From Pelobates cultripes (Eukaryota; Chordata; Amphibia; Anura; Pelobatidae), in contig OW240920.1 of the NCBI GenBank assembly GCA_933207985.1, forward strand, positions 127,791,628-127,855,627: a DNA stretch of 64,000 nucleotides. Reading direction: 5' to 3'. Below, in pieces: positions 1 through 53,265 of this stretch. Below the pieces are notes generated by a model. It was not told the DNA's origin, did no database searches, and saw only the letters and a program-made list of their open reading frames with translations. The translations under genes were made by a program, and so were the position numbers. Each line of letters starts with the position of its first letter. Positions within the stretch are counted from its first letter, which is position 1.

Positions 1-1567
1 CAGATCTAAAAACTATCAAACCATATTCTACAGATTCCAGAATCTACGGTCTTAGTCAGATGTTCCGTATCTTTGCTATGTGTTCAATGGGGTACTTTCA
101 TTTCGTTCAAATTTAGAAAATTAATGGCTACTGGTATTTAGGACAATTAGTAAAATTAAGAAGACTTGGTAAAAAAATTCATCTAAAACTAGTGTTGTTA
201 AGCAGGAGAACATTTAAGGGATATGTTATGAAAGTCCAGTAAATGCACAAACATAGATTGAAACTGGTTTGAGCAGGGTCTTCACCTCTTGTCTTTGTTA
301 TATTCTGTATGTCAACTACTTGTTGTCAGTTGTCTCCTTTCTATCACTGCAGAATATGTTGGCAATATATAAATTCTAATGATAACGATAATCTAGATAT
401 TGATATTATTAACAGTCAGTAGCGGTGACCTATTCTTTTGACCACGTGTAATACCTGGACTTCTGTTCATAGAAATACCTTGTTTGATGCTACTGACACA
501 GAACAAACTGGACTGATTCCAACTTGTAGATCGTAGTTCCAATATAATTATGAGTGCCACATATTGGTACTTCCTCTGCCAAGTGTCCAAAAGAACACTT
601 TTATTAAACATGTATCAATGCTCATGGAATGAGAGTGATACACCTGAACATAAACTGTTCAGATCATACGATCGAACCACTCATCTCATCTCTCTACTGC
701 TAGCTATAAGTCCTGCGGTAAAAGGAAGTTGCGCGTTACTAGGAACAATTCCAATATCTGTTTTTTTTAAAAACTAATTCTACAAAATTCCTCACTTTAC
801 GTTTACGAGTGAGGTATGGCATATTTGCAAAGGAGCAATGGTGGTACTTTCTTTCAGAATTTGAGATTACCTGGATTTGGAAAAGGTAGGTTAGATGAAG
901 ATTATTTGGGGGAAAGGTTTTTAGGAAGATGAAATGGAGAGTTGATAGATGTAGATTGGGTGTCACGTGGAGAAAGGTGGTAAGAGTAAAATAAATGATA
1001 GGAAGAGAAATTTGACAGCAAAATAAAGGATGCAAAAAGAGGTAGTGATAGTTGCAGGTTAAAACGGAAAACGCATATAAGGAATGAGATAAAGACGAGG
1101 AGAATAGATGACAATGTGAGGTTGAGCGGAAGTTGAAGGAAGGAGATACAAGTGACTGTTTCATGACAAGACAGATGAATGGTATGGTGACAGTTAAATA
1201 CAAAGGTGATCGATGTATGGCAGTATTCAAAATGGAGTGGAAAGTCAATAACATAAATCCATATAAGTGGGACAGGACACATGTGGATGTATGTTATGGA
1301 GAGAACCGGGAAATGTAGAGGGAAGAATGATACATGAGTGAGGTCTAGACTGAAAATGACGTGAAAGGACACATTTTCAATTGTTCCTAAAAATGAAATT
1401 TCCAACAGAAATTAAAAACCAGCAAGCATTTTTCTATAGTAAAAACGAGAGAAATTAATTGGTGATGTCCGAGCTGAGGGTGAGGGGGGCAGAGAAATCC
1501 ACGAGGGATGGGGAATTTGTTGGGGTATTAAAGTCTCTCTTTACTTTTTGTCCCAGCTCGTTAGACC
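1..1567 (-). other. Presumed 3' UTR of stxbp1 and downstream flank
   Basis: No protein-coding signal was seen on either strand. The plus strand is purine-rich around 900-1500. A possible polyadenylation signal AATAAA reads on the minus strand at 600-605, about 960 bp past the stop, but other signals may lie outside the window. 255-385 resembles an interspersed repeat also present at 5425-5580. Confidence 0.4.
255..385 (+). repeat. Interspersed (AAT/GATAAT)-tailed repeat, copy 1
   Basis: Starts near a GAGCAGGGTCTTCACC core and ends in GAATATGTTGGCAATATATAAAT plus an AT-rich tail. The same organisation occurs at 5425-5580 and, on the other strand, near 48297 and 60712. This fits a short non-autonomous element with a simple-repeat tail. 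Family not identified. Confidence 0.45.
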
Positions 1568-43114
<41,547 letters not shown>

Positions 43115-43420
43115 CCTGGAGAGGTCCAACAGTCAGATCCGATCAGAGAGACAGGAGGAGAGGAGAGGGCTGCTGTCAGCTGACTGCAGGAGATGGGGAG
43201 GAGGGAGAGCAGGAGGAGGAGAGAGGGGGATCAGCTGATTGTATTGGAGAGAGAGGAGGGACCCTGCTGACAGCAGGGAGAGAGGGAGGGGAGGGCTTGC
43301 TGCAGGAGAGACCCCTGTGTATGGAGAGGGAGAGGCATGGCTGTCATCCCCATCATCACACCCATCTGTGCTTATTGCACCTCCATGACTATTACCTAAA
43401 CTCAACATATGTCACCTCTG
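43115..43420 (-). promoter_or_regulatory. stxbp1: Presumed stxbp1 5' UTR and proximal promoter
   Basis: Directly upstream of the stxbp1 ATG. It is strongly GA-rich on the plus strand (CT-rich on the gene strand), with GC-box-like patches. No TATA box was seen. The start of transcription cannot be read from the sequence, and a non-coding first exon upstream is possible. Confidence 0.35.
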
Positions 43421-44045
43421 TGCTAATCAAACAGGGCCTCTCCCCACTTTGTGACACAGTGGCACAATCCCCCATTTCACATAGCTGGACTATTGTAGTC
43501 TAATTGCTTTAATTGATCTTTTATTATATATGTTGCAGTGGTACTGAGAATGGAGCTCTTACTCATCAATGGAAGTGCTGAAAAAATATATACATAATTT
43601 TAAATATTATATATATCTATATAAATTGAATATGCAATAATACATATTTATATATTTTTAGTTTACATTTTTACTACTATTTATTTTATGAAGTGTGTAT
43701 TAGGTGAAAAAATAATGGCACTGTGAGCGAATTAAATAACCATAACACAGAATAACCAAAAGATGAAGCACATGCTTTATTGTCAGGTATCTTAAGAAAT
43801 AAAATATATATATTTTAAGCAGTATGCTGAAATCATGGAAATGGTGTATCTGACCTACTTTTAACCCCTACCCAGTAATCTCTAGAAGAGGGTTTTGTGA
43901 GCTCCACTTACCATTCTCTATAATATCAATTATTTTCTGTAGGTGGGCCCTATTTATCTAGGCCTACCTGTTTGTCGATTTCACCAGACCACAACAACTT
44001 GCACGTACATGTATCCCTCAAACCTTTGCTTTAGCTTTGGTCCCC

Positions 44046-44076
<31 letters not shown>

Positions 44077-45116
44077 CTTTCCACACAGCCACCGAGACCA
44101 CATTCTCGACTGGCAGGCAGGAGAGGGGAGGCATGTCTGGTGGGAGATCTCCTTCATTGACAAGCCCATTCTTCTGCTCTGTTACTCAGGCCGACAGGGA
44201 AGATTTCTCCGGCCAGCGCTCGAATAGAGAGGCCGTACTTGATCTCCCTTACCACTACGGCGGGTTACCACAGCAACACTCTGAAACATTACCCCAGCGT
44301 AGGCCGAAAGGTGCTCTCTGCACCCACTGGGGATGCAGACAAGCTGTAATAGCCTAGTTTAGTTTTTTTTTTTATATATATAAATGTTTTATTAAAATGC
44401 TTTGCCTCTCAGCCAATATCCCCCCCACTACAGGGTCTTTCACTCCACTATCTACCCTATCCCCACCACTACAGCCCCTATTCCCTACTATAGCCCCTGA
44501 CCTCGCTCTACAGCAAACATACAACACCACAAGCAGCCTCCACACACATACACACACCCACTCCCAGCCTTGTCCCACTTATCATCCAACCACCCACCTA
44601 GTCGCATTCACCATTCAATCATAGCCCAAACAAGTTCTATAAAGTTGAGGAAACTGGCCTTGGGCAGCCAGGAGGGTAAATACTGATACAATATATATAA
44701 TCTTAAAGCAGCAATAGATTATAAATTTCTTCATTTGCCCTAGACTGTTGGGGGTTACACTCCTAGGGTGTAGGGTTCCGCTCCTTTTCAGATATGTCAG
44801 TACTGGAGCTGGGAGATTGAATTAAGCAGTCTCTGTTTCCCCAACACCTTTCATCTCATATCATTATTCCAGCGTTACACTGAAATTAAGCTTGCTGCAC
44901 TGTGATATAATGCTAGTCACACCATACATTACAGGATTTGATAACAATAGCGAGTAGATCAAGTAAATGGAAAAAAATGGAGAGAGAGATGATACATAAT
45001 GATAAAATAATGACATTAAGGGGCTTTGGAGACATCAACATATACCACAAGACACAAGTTGAAGTGGTTTATAAATGCCTCCAATACCCCCAAATGGTAT
45101 TATTTTCCCCTAATAC
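43421..45116. other. Upstream flank of stxbp1, no gene recognised
   Basis: AT-rich at 43560-43860. A (TA)n microsatellite is at about 44046-44076, followed by moderately GC-rich sequence to 44350 with short open frames lacking domains. Nothing else could be supported. Confidence 0.6.
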
Positions 45117-45190
45117 AGTGATGGCTAACCTTGACACCATAAATTGTTTCTGGACTACATTTCACATGATGCTCAGCTAGCTTTTGAGCA
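45117..45190. mobile_element. Half copy of the long-hairpin MITE
   Basis: Matches the left arm of the 4633-4777 hairpin with one or two differences (TTTCACATG for TTTCCCATG), ending near GCTCAGCTAGC. The second arm is missing. Confidence 0.75.
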
Positions 45191-45429
45191 GTTTAACCCT
45201 TTCCCGACGTTAGGGCATGCTATGCCGTCCTACAAAGGGAGGGCTGCCGTGAGAGCAGATTAGCACACCCTAACGATTCACAATTCAGAGTAGGATTTGA
45301 CAGGTAAATAAAAATATGTTAATCGTTAATTTTTTTGTTGCAGGAACATTTTATAACTGAGTCTTGGGAGATTCATTGTGTATTTCACAATGAACAACAA
45401 ATACAAAATGGTGACATTTTGGGGGCAGG

Positions 45430-46500
45430 GCCGGGCCGACCAGACGCCATTACCATGAGCTCCTGCACCATGCCGATAAAAAAAAGGCAATTAAAATCAC
45501 CCCAGACTGCCTAAAAATACAAATTTCCACCAGAACCAAACAGTGGATGGCACCAGCTTACCCCCGATACCCGACGCTCACCACAAGCCAGGCAAGCAGA
45601 GAAGGCCGAGCACGGCCGAGAGTCAGAAACCCAGCGGCCATTGCAAGCAGCATGGCGCTGCGGAACAGAGACACAGCAAGGCATCCCACTATGAACATCA
45701 AGACAGAGGGAGAACCTCGGCCCAGGGCATGGCCCTGCCCCCCACCCCCTTGGTCGGTGGGGGATATCCCGGCCTCCGGGTGGAAGAGCGGGTCGCAGCG
45801 GAGTCCCCGCGCGGTCCGGATACCGACCGCCTGCACTGGCACAGGCTGCACGAAAATCAGCCAGCCAGCAACACTGGATGTAGCTGCAGGGGGGCTGAAA
45901 CACCCGCCCGAGGAAGCACCCTGATCGGGCGCAAAGAGGCTTGGGCGCACTCAGAGATTGCCCCATCACTGGCAAGTACTCCACAAAGGCATTACTGTAG
46001 AGTCAGAGGAGTAAAGGTGGAGAGCGCTAACCATGGGAGGCCGTTCTGGACCGCCCAAGCGGACTTGGGCACAGCTGAGTGCTAGATGGATCCCCTGTGA
46101 TGACTGCCTGCCCCCTGGAGGAGTGGGTGCCCTAGCCCATGGGTATGTGGGGTCCCCAGAGGACCATGTCCCTGATGCCGTGAGCCCAGTGGGGCGGGCC
46201 TGCGGTGGCCGGGGGGGGGGTGCGCGCTGGCTCCAAGCAAGTGGCCGGCACCGGGAGAGACAGAGGGCAACACGCACCTCTGAGTCTGGGGCACTGGGTG
46301 GTGATGGGGAGGTGCAGGGAGAGAGGGGCCCATGGACTCTAGGTGTGGGAGTCGTATGGAGCCCATGCTCCAGAGTGCCTACAAAGCTACGGAGGGCCCC
46401 GGAGACGGACTGGGGTTATTGCAGGGAAGACAGACGGAGACCCAGCGGCCTAAGATCTGCAGGGCAGATCTGCAGGGCAGCTGTGCAATGAGCAGCTCCC
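45430..46500 (+). other. GC-rich unclassified block
   Basis: About 1 kb of GC-rich sequence with a 180-codon open frame (45543-46085) and others on both strands. None shows a known domain. The sequence style (proline- and arginine-rich translations, CpG-rich) resembles a retroelement 5' leader, but I saw no conserved motif to prove it. It lies about 2.4 kb upstream of stxbp1. Confidence 0.35.
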
Positions 46501-46556
46501 AGTGAACGGATATTGAGAACAGCCCAGCTCCGTTGCGGTTAAAGGTGTCAAAGTTA

Positions 46557-46963
46557 TTAAAGGACCACTCTAGGCACCCAGACCACTCCAGCTAGGGTTA
46601 ACCCATTTTTTCATAATTATAGCAGTTTCAGAGAAACTGCTATAATTATGAATGGGTTAAGCCTTCCCCCTAATCCTCTAGTGGCGCTTGCGTGCTTCTC
46701 ACTGTGATTGTAAATGCTTTCCTATGCGACGGGCTGAATGCGTGTGCAGCTCTTGCTGCGCGTGCGCATTCAGCCGGCGGGGCGTAACGGAGGCGGAGAG
46801 GAGGAGGAGAGCTCTCCGCCCAGCGCTGGAAAAAGGTAAGTTATTACCCCTTTCCCCCTTCCAGAGCCGGGCGGGAGTGGGTCCCTGAGGGTGGGGGCAC
46901 CCTCAGGGCACTATAGTGCCAGGAAAACGAGTATGTTTTCCTGGCACTATAGTGGTCCTTTAA
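46557..46963. mobile_element. TTAA MITE with GGACCACT ends
   Basis: TTAAAGGACCACTCTAGGCA left end and ACTATAGTGGTCCTTTAA right end; internal palindrome TAATTATAGCAGTTTC / GAAACTGCTATAATTA. Related in inverted orientation to 57396-57875. Confidence 0.78.
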
Positions 46964-47733
46964 TATTACAGTTTTACGCCAACTGAACTGTACTGAAAAC
47001 AGCACGTTATACAATATGTTAGTTTATATAATCTACTACCAACACCACATTGCTCGCAACAGTCTACAAGCATTTACTCTCTAGACCGTTAGCATAAACA
47101 TGCATGTCTTTAAAGAATTCAGGATCTGTTAGATGGCCCATATACGCATATACATTGCTCCATAAAAGATCCTGAATCAGATTAATAACAGACTAGGCGA
47201 TCACAATACAGCTAGCGTAACGTACTAGTTAATATATTTGATTTGATTATAAATACGCAAAATAGATTGATAAGAACCAGACCAGGCAGCAAGGACTTAA
47301 TGCTATGTTTATCAAATGATTACTGGATTCTGCGTACATGCATCTCCTAGTTGTTGCCTAAATAATTAACCAGATAAATGCTACTAATTGCCTACATATA
47401 GTTATAATGGTTGGAATACAGCGCTAGTATACTGCTTTCTCACGCTTGGTCTGAAACCTAGACATTTTCGCAAAGTTAATACACGTTTAACCTACAACAT
47501 GGCATGATTGCTAAGAATTAATGGCCTCTGCGCAGGCAACCATAGGATACCTTTAATAACCTATGCAATAAGAGCCTCTTAAAACTAAAAAACGCAAAAT
47601 GCCTGCTCACACTTTATTGCGACTCCAATAAAAATATTCAAAACAAAATGGTGACATTTTATTTTCAAAATGGTAGTTATATATGATTTAAAATTGTTCA
47701 CATCCTGTAGTGGAAAATCATCCTGATAAGTGA
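46964..47733. other. AT-rich interval, nothing recognised
   Basis: No coding signal, RNA gene or clear repeat was seen between the MITE and the transposase remnant. Confidence 0.5.
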
Positions 47734-48066
47734 TTTAAACAAGATAGGGCTACTGCCCATATAGATAGGGCCACAATGGACCTCCTGAGACAAGTGTTCG
47801 GCGAGAGGATCATTTAAAGAAATCCCCAGAATAATTGGCCACCACGTTCGCTGACCTTTCAGCTCCTGATTACTTCTTGTGGGGATATATGAAGGAGCGG
47901 GTGTAAGTGAACAAACTGCGTGCACTTTAGCAGCTCAAGGAGAATATCTGTGGTGAAATTCGAGGCTAGAGCCTCAAACATTAACTTATGTTATGAACAA
48001 TGCAATCGAAAGAGAGTGACTTTGCGAGGCGGCAAATGGAGCTCATTTAAAAGATATCTTCTTCCG
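47734..48066 (+). pseudogene. Decayed mariner-type transposase fragment
   Basis: Translates in shifting frames to a DDE-superfamily signature: QDRATAH (second Asp), then LLRQVFGERII, NNWPPRS, SAPDYFLWGYMKERV, and QLKENI. At least four in-frame stops and two frameshifts are visible. Only the C-terminal third remains. Similar transposases occur in the Tc1/mariner/maT group. No intact termini were found. Confidence 0.75.
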
Positions 48067-48296
48067 TACCTAGTCAAACAAATCTCTATACGTTAAGCAT
48101 TCATTGTATGTAATATCATTGAAAATGGTTCTTTAATACAAAATTAGTTGACTCCTAAAATCCTACTTTTGGCTCATTGTATATATATATATATTTTATA
48201 TATATTTAGTCAATACAATGTTGAACAAAAATCTGCACAACAGTCAAGCCATAAGACTTGCTTTTCCACATAAATTATATATATAAATATATTATT

Positions 48297-48365
48297 ATTA
48301 CTATTATTATTTATATAGCGTCAGCAAATTCCGTAGCGCTGTACAATGGGTGGACTAACAGACAC
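48297..48365 (-). repeat. Interspersed repeat with ATTATTATTTATATAGCG edge
   Basis: Read on the minus strand: CATTGTACAGCGCTACGGAA, TTTGCTGACGCTATATAAAT, then an (AAT) tail. Same family as 255-385 and 5425-5580. Confidence 0.5.
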
Positions 48366-48949
48366 GTGTATATATATATAATTTCTGCACAGGGCACTGA
48401 GGAAGGGAGGCAGGGACAGGAAGGGACATCACATCCCCTGCTCTCTCCTCTCACAGCAAGCCTGAATGGTGAGAATAGGAACCTGGCAGACACAGCTCAA
48501 TCCTCCCAGGTGCTGCCTGAGGAAGATGGAGGGAGGACAAAACGCAGCCTGCTAGTGCAAAGGGCAGAGACCCATGTGGAATGAAGGGTGAGACAGAGCA
48601 GAGACAAACAAGGTTTTTTTTTGTAGAGACATGTGGGGTAGATGGGGTGATACAAATAAATGGGGTGGGTTAAATGAGATGGGAGACAAATGTGGGGGAC
48701 AGCAAATACACAAGTGGGGTGTTTGGGAAGGAGACGTGTGAGGTAAAGCAGAGACATAGCTGGGTGGGGAGTGAGGGGGCAGATCTGGGTCAGATGGGTG
48801 ACAAATGGTGTTAGAGAGTCACAAAATGGGAGACAAGGGGTGACAGATAAAAGAGTGAGATAATGGAAGACACACGTACACTATGGTAAAAAAGGAGGTT
48901 GGAGAGTCAAAAAAATAAACACTGGCAGCATATAAATATAAATCATTAC

Positions 48950-49270
48950 ACAGATTGTGACACAAATGCACTCCTCATTCATTTACGCACACACACTGTT
49001 CCAGATTCCAAATACAACTTTTGTTCACAAACACAATGACCCTGGTATCAAATACGCCTCTCATTCTCAAACACACTCTAACACAGATTTTAGATACACT
49101 CCTCATTCACACACATACTGACAAATGTCTGATACACCCCTTATTCACAAATGCTTATGCTCTGCACACTTTCAAATACACCTCTACATTCACATATAGA
49201 GAACACCCCTGCACTCATATTCAACATAAATGCACCCTTACATTCACACATTTTCCTTCAGAGATTAACC
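48950..49270. repeat. CA-rich degenerate repeats
   Basis: Repeats of ACACTCCTCATTCACAAACA type. The open frame across it is a by-product. Confidence 0.7.
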
Positions 49271-49314
49271 CTGACAGTGTTTTTTGAAAGCTATATTTAA
49301 TATTTACTAAATAC

Positions 49315-49400
49315 TTAAAGGGACATTATAGTCACCAGAACAACTACAGCTTAAGGTGAGTATAGTTAGTCCCTGCAGGCTTTTCAAGATTACAAAGCAA
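49315..49400. mobile_element. TTAA MITE left-end fragment
   Basis: TTAAAGGGACATTATAGTCA followed by CCAGAACAACTACAGC. The right end is not present nearby. Confidence 0.5.
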
Positions 49401-49626
49401 AAAAAGAAAAAACAAGTTGCAAGAGAGTGCTGAGAATGGACAACAGTTTAAATAGCCTGCCCTTCAGTGGGTCCCCGCTCAGATCTCAAGCTGATTTTAG
49501 CTCATCTTGTGCCATTTGCATATGACACTGATCAAATCCAAAAGGGTCCAGTCCAGATCCGAGATGAAGGCCGGCTCGCTCTGCACGAGAGATACAGCAA
49601 CCCCAGACGATTGTTTCAGCCTTGTT

Positions 49627-50035
49627 AGCAGGGCCGGCGCTACCTGTTAGACAGATTAGGCAGCCGCCTAGGGCGCCCCTTGGGAAGGGGTGTCGCCAGG
49701 AGCGCCGGCCCCCCTCATGCTGCAGCCACCCGGGCGCTCAGTAGAGAGCCTCAGGCGGCTGCAGCTTTGCCCGGGCTGGTGCGTCCATAAGGGCGCACCG
49801 CCCGGGCGCAGCATGAGGAGAGGGGCTGACAGGAGGGAAGCGCTCAGCGCTCCCTCCTGTCACTCCCTCACTGTGGCGTGGCTGAGCTCTGTATGGTCCG
49901 CGGGTACAGGGAGCATCTGTCTCCTGTACCTGGCCGGACTAACACTGAGTGTGCACTTCCTTTTAGTCCAGCCGGGTACAGGAAACAAAAGCTCCCTGTA
50001 CCCGCGGACCATACAGAGCTCGGCCACGCTACAAC
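49627..50035. repeat. GC-rich repeat with long foldback
   Basis: Starts with GGGCCGGCGCTACC. At 49870-49914 and 49989-50034, arms of about 44 bp are inverted copies (GAGCTCTGTATGGTCCGCGG and its complement), with a further inner pair. The open frames over this block are artefacts of the repeat. Confidence 0.7.
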
Positions 50036-50039
50036 AGAG

Positions 50040-50310
50040 GTGGGGGGGGGGAGAAAGAAGTTGATAGGGGGGAGAAATTGACAGGGGAAGAAAGAAACTG
50101 ACAGGAGGGGGGAGAGAAATTGACGGGGAGAAATAAATTGACAGGCAAAGAAATCAGAAATTGACAGGGGGAGAAAGAAATTGACAGGGGGGGAGAAAGA
50201 AATTGACAGGGAGGGGAATTGACAGGGGAGGGACGGGGAGGGGACAAGGGGGGAGAAGAGAGGGACAAGGGGGAAGAAGAGAGTGACAAGGGAGGGGGGA
50301 GAGATTGACA
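50040..50310. repeat. GA-rich minisatellite
   Basis: Imperfect units of about 20 bp, GGGGAGAAAGAAATTGACAG, more than ten copies. Followed to about 50640 by CA-rich degenerate repeats of ACACAATGCATCCCTTACAC type. Confidence 0.88.
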
Positions 50311-50319
50311 TCCATCACA

Positions 50320-50640
50320 CACACACAATCACACACAATGCACCCCTTACACACAAAGACAATGCACCCCTTGCACACAGAAAAACACACAATGCATTAC
50401 ACACACAGACACACACACACAAGCAATGCAACCCTTACACACAATGCATCCCTTACACACACAGAAACACACAATGTATTCCTTACACACACTCAATGCA
50501 CCCCTTACAGATGCACACACTGCATCACGTACATACACAGAAACACACCTTGCAGCCCTTACACATACAAACACAAGTTCACACAATGCATTCCTTACAC
50601 ACATATCAGGACATCCCCCACACACACACTCCACCCCCTG
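50320..50640. repeat. CA-rich tandem repeat
   Basis: Degenerate units such as ACACAATGCACCCCTTACAC, directly next to the GA minisatellite. Long plus-strand open frames here are repeat-derived. Confidence 0.85.
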
Positions 50641-50905
50641 TGAACAAACTCATTGGTGGAACATGAAGGTGGACCCTGGGACCCAGACCTTGAGCTGTGT
50701 AAAGGGCCCCCAAAAAATGGAGCTGCTTCCCGTTCTCCCAGAACATTGATTTTTGTGACCACAGTTACAAACCGCTTCCAGAGAGCCTGTTCTACACCAG
50801 ACCAGTGGAGCCAGACTGCAGCTAGAGACCATCATCATCCTCATCTGGTTGTAAGTAGGCAATCTAGTATATTATTCGTGGCACTAAGCTCTAATTTACC
50901 TCACA

Positions 50906-51000
50906 TTAAAGGGACACTATAGTCTCCAGAACCACTGCAGCTTAATGTAGTGGTTCTGGTGTCTATAGCCTGTCCCTGCATGCCTTTTAATGTAAATACG
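50906..51000. mobile_element. TTAA MITE left-end fragment
   Basis: TTAAAGGGACACTATAGTCT, CCAGAACCACTGCAGCTTAA and the mirrored AGTGGTTCTGGTG. The right end was not identified. Confidence 0.55.
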
Positions 51001-51341
51001 GCGGCACTGCAGCACTGGCGTTAGTTAACGTGGCAGATCATATGGGTGGGACATTGTGATGTCAAATGGGGGGGGGGGCGGCAAACTTTACTTTAAAAAT
51101 CCTGCTTGTTAGGCCTAGTCAGTGAGGTATAGCCGATATCCCTCTAGGCACCATGAGCAAGGGGTTCATGTCTGGATCACCCTTTTAAGTTCGGGCATTT
51201 CGCTGGCATTTCGAACTGCGCTAATGTGTGGGATTAGTCTGATATGCGTCAGAATATGTTCTCTCTGTAATGGCACAAGTGAGCAAAAACTATTTTGAGA
51301 CCTTAGCGGGAATTTAGCGAAAGGCTAGCTACTGAGTTTCT

Positions 51342-51939
51342 TTAAAGGAACACTATAGGGTCAGGAACACAAACATGTATTCCTGACCCTATAGGGTTAA
51401 AACCACCATCTAGCCACCCTGGTCCCCTCATGCCTCCCTAAAAATACTAAAATCTTACTGTATTCAAGCCTGAAGCTGTAACTGTATGCTGTTTGCCTCA
51501 GAAAAACAAGCAGTCTACTGACATCATCAGAAGTGGTAGCCTGATCCAATCACAGTGCTTCCCCATAGGATTGGCTGAGACTGACAAGGAGGCAGATCAG
51601 GGGCAGAGCCAGCATGATTCAAACACAGCCCTGGCCAATCAGCATCTCCTCATAGAGATGAATTGAATCAATGAATCTCTATGAGGAAAGTTCAGTGTCT
51701 GCATGCAGAGGGAGGAGATACTGAATGTTTGGATACATTTTAGGCAGCCATGACCCAGGAAGGATCTCTAACAGCCATCTGAGGAGTGGCCAGTGAAGTT
51801 ATCACTAGGCTGTAATGTAAACACTGCATTTTCTCTGAAAAGACAGTGTTTACAGCAAAAAGCCTGAAGGTAATGATTCTACTCACCAGAACAAATTCAA
51901 TAAGCTGTAGTTGTTCTGGTGACTGTAGTGTTCCTTTAA
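51342..51939. mobile_element. TTAA MITE, first of three abutting
   Basis: Left end TTAAAGGAACACTATAGGGT, right end GACTGTAGTGTTCCTTTAA. The right-hand TTAA (51936-51939) is also the first TTAA of the 80-bp MITE. Confidence 0.75.
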
Positions 51940-52015
51940 TCCCTTAAGGACACATGACATGTGTGACATGTCATGATTCCCTTTTATTCCAGAATTTTGG
52001 TCCTTAAGGGGTTAA
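51936..52015 (+). mobile_element. 80-bp TTAA MITE, second of three abutting
   Basis: 80-bp family as at 4244 and 9131. Its left TTAA closes 51342-51939 and its right TTAA opens 52012-52565. Confidence 0.78.
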
Positions 52016-52565
52016 AGGGACACTATGGTCACCAAAATAACTTTCGTTTAATTAAGCAGTTTTTGTGTACAGGTCTTGTCTCTAAAGTTTCACTGCTATC
52101 TGGCGTTTATGAGTTAAGTCACTTTTTGTTCTGTTTATTGAGCCCTATCCACACCTCCCTGGCTGTGACTGACACAGCCTGCATGAAAACTAAATGGTTT
52201 CACTTTCAATCAGATGTAGCTTACATTAAATATTTTCTATCTCCTGCTCTGTAACCGTATATTTTATTACATACAGGAGGCTCGTGCAAGGTCTAGCAAG
52301 CTATTAACAGATCAGGAAATTAGGAAGTCTACATTAAACAGAGTTTGCAATAAAGAAAGTGTAAATATTAGATGACTATTTACAGGAAGTGTTTAGGAAG
52401 GCTGTGTAAGTCATATGCAGGGAGGTGTGACTAGGGCTGCATAAACAAAGTGATTTAACTCCTAAATGGCAGAGAATTGAGCAGTGAGACTGCAGGAGCA
52501 TGAGCTGTACACCAAAACTGCTTAATTAAGCTAACGTTGTTTGGGTGACTTTAGTGTCCTTTTAA
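52012..52565. mobile_element. TTAA MITE, third of three abutting
   Basis: Left end TTAAAGGGACACTATGGTCA, right end GTGACTTTAGTGTCCTTTTAA. It is the fullest copy of the family also seen at 10266 and 25510. Non-coding. Confidence 0.78.
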
Positions 52566-52609
52566 GCTTTGTCTGTTCTCAGAGTTCTCATATTTTTTGA
52601 TTGTGTTTA

Positions 52610-53036
52610 CATTACAGCCTAGGAACACCTGTAGTGGCCACTCTTCATACGGCAACTAGAGGTGTTTCCTATTTCAGTGCTGCACAGTGTACAGCACTGA
52701 TGTTCAGCGTCTCTGCGCTCTGGTGAACTTTCCCCATAGAGATGCATTGATTAAGTGCATTTCTATGAGGAGATGCTGATTGGCCAGGCCTGCATTTGGC
52801 CATGCTCCTGCCCCTCCTCCTTGACAATCTAAGCCAATCCAAAGCTTTACCAATGGGAAAGCAGTGGATTGGCTGAGGTCATCAAATCTGATTGATAAGA
52901 CAGATCTGGGCGGGGCCAGTGCCGGTGTTATGTTTTCTTATCTTTTAAGGTTGGGGCAAGCCACCTAAATTATGGTTTTAACACTATGGGGTCAGGTATA
53001 CATATTTGTGTTCCTGACCCTATAGTGTTCCTTTAA
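52610..53036. mobile_element. Partial TTAA MITE
   Basis: Right end ACCCTATAGTGTTCCTTTAA with sub-terminal GGGTCAGG / CCTGACCC palindrome, as in 51342-51939. The left end is not typical. Confidence 0.5.
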
Positions 53037-53094
53037 TATTTGTTCTTTAAAGGGCCCACGGTCTAACTTTGCCCAGGGACCCAGAAGGCTGTTA

Positions 53095-53265
53095 GTCCTT
53101 TCCTGCTCAGGATGTAATGTTTTTTTTTTGTATCTGTGTGTATGTGTATATCTGTGTGTGTCAGTTTGTATGTGTCTGTGTTTGTTTACATTTGTGTGTC
53201 AGTGTGGGTACATATGTGTGTCAGTGTGTGTGTCTGTCAGTGTATCTGTGTGTGTATGTGTATCT
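53095..53265. repeat. TG-rich simple repeat
   Basis: TGTGTGTATCTGTGTGTGTC-type repeat, next to the LINE tail that follows. Confidence 0.8.

Noticed and set aside
739..1405. Two long minus-strand open frames (171 and 167 codons)
   Set aside because: Low-complexity translations of purine-rich plus-strand DNA (Ser/Leu/Phe/His-rich), overlapping each other, with no domain.
45543..46085. 180-codon ORF as a host gene
   Set aside because: No domain or splice structure; several other frames in the same GC-rich block are equally open, as expected from GC content.
50283..50666. His/Thr-rich 127-codon ORF
   Set aside because: Made of CA-rich tandem repeat units; composition explains the open frame.
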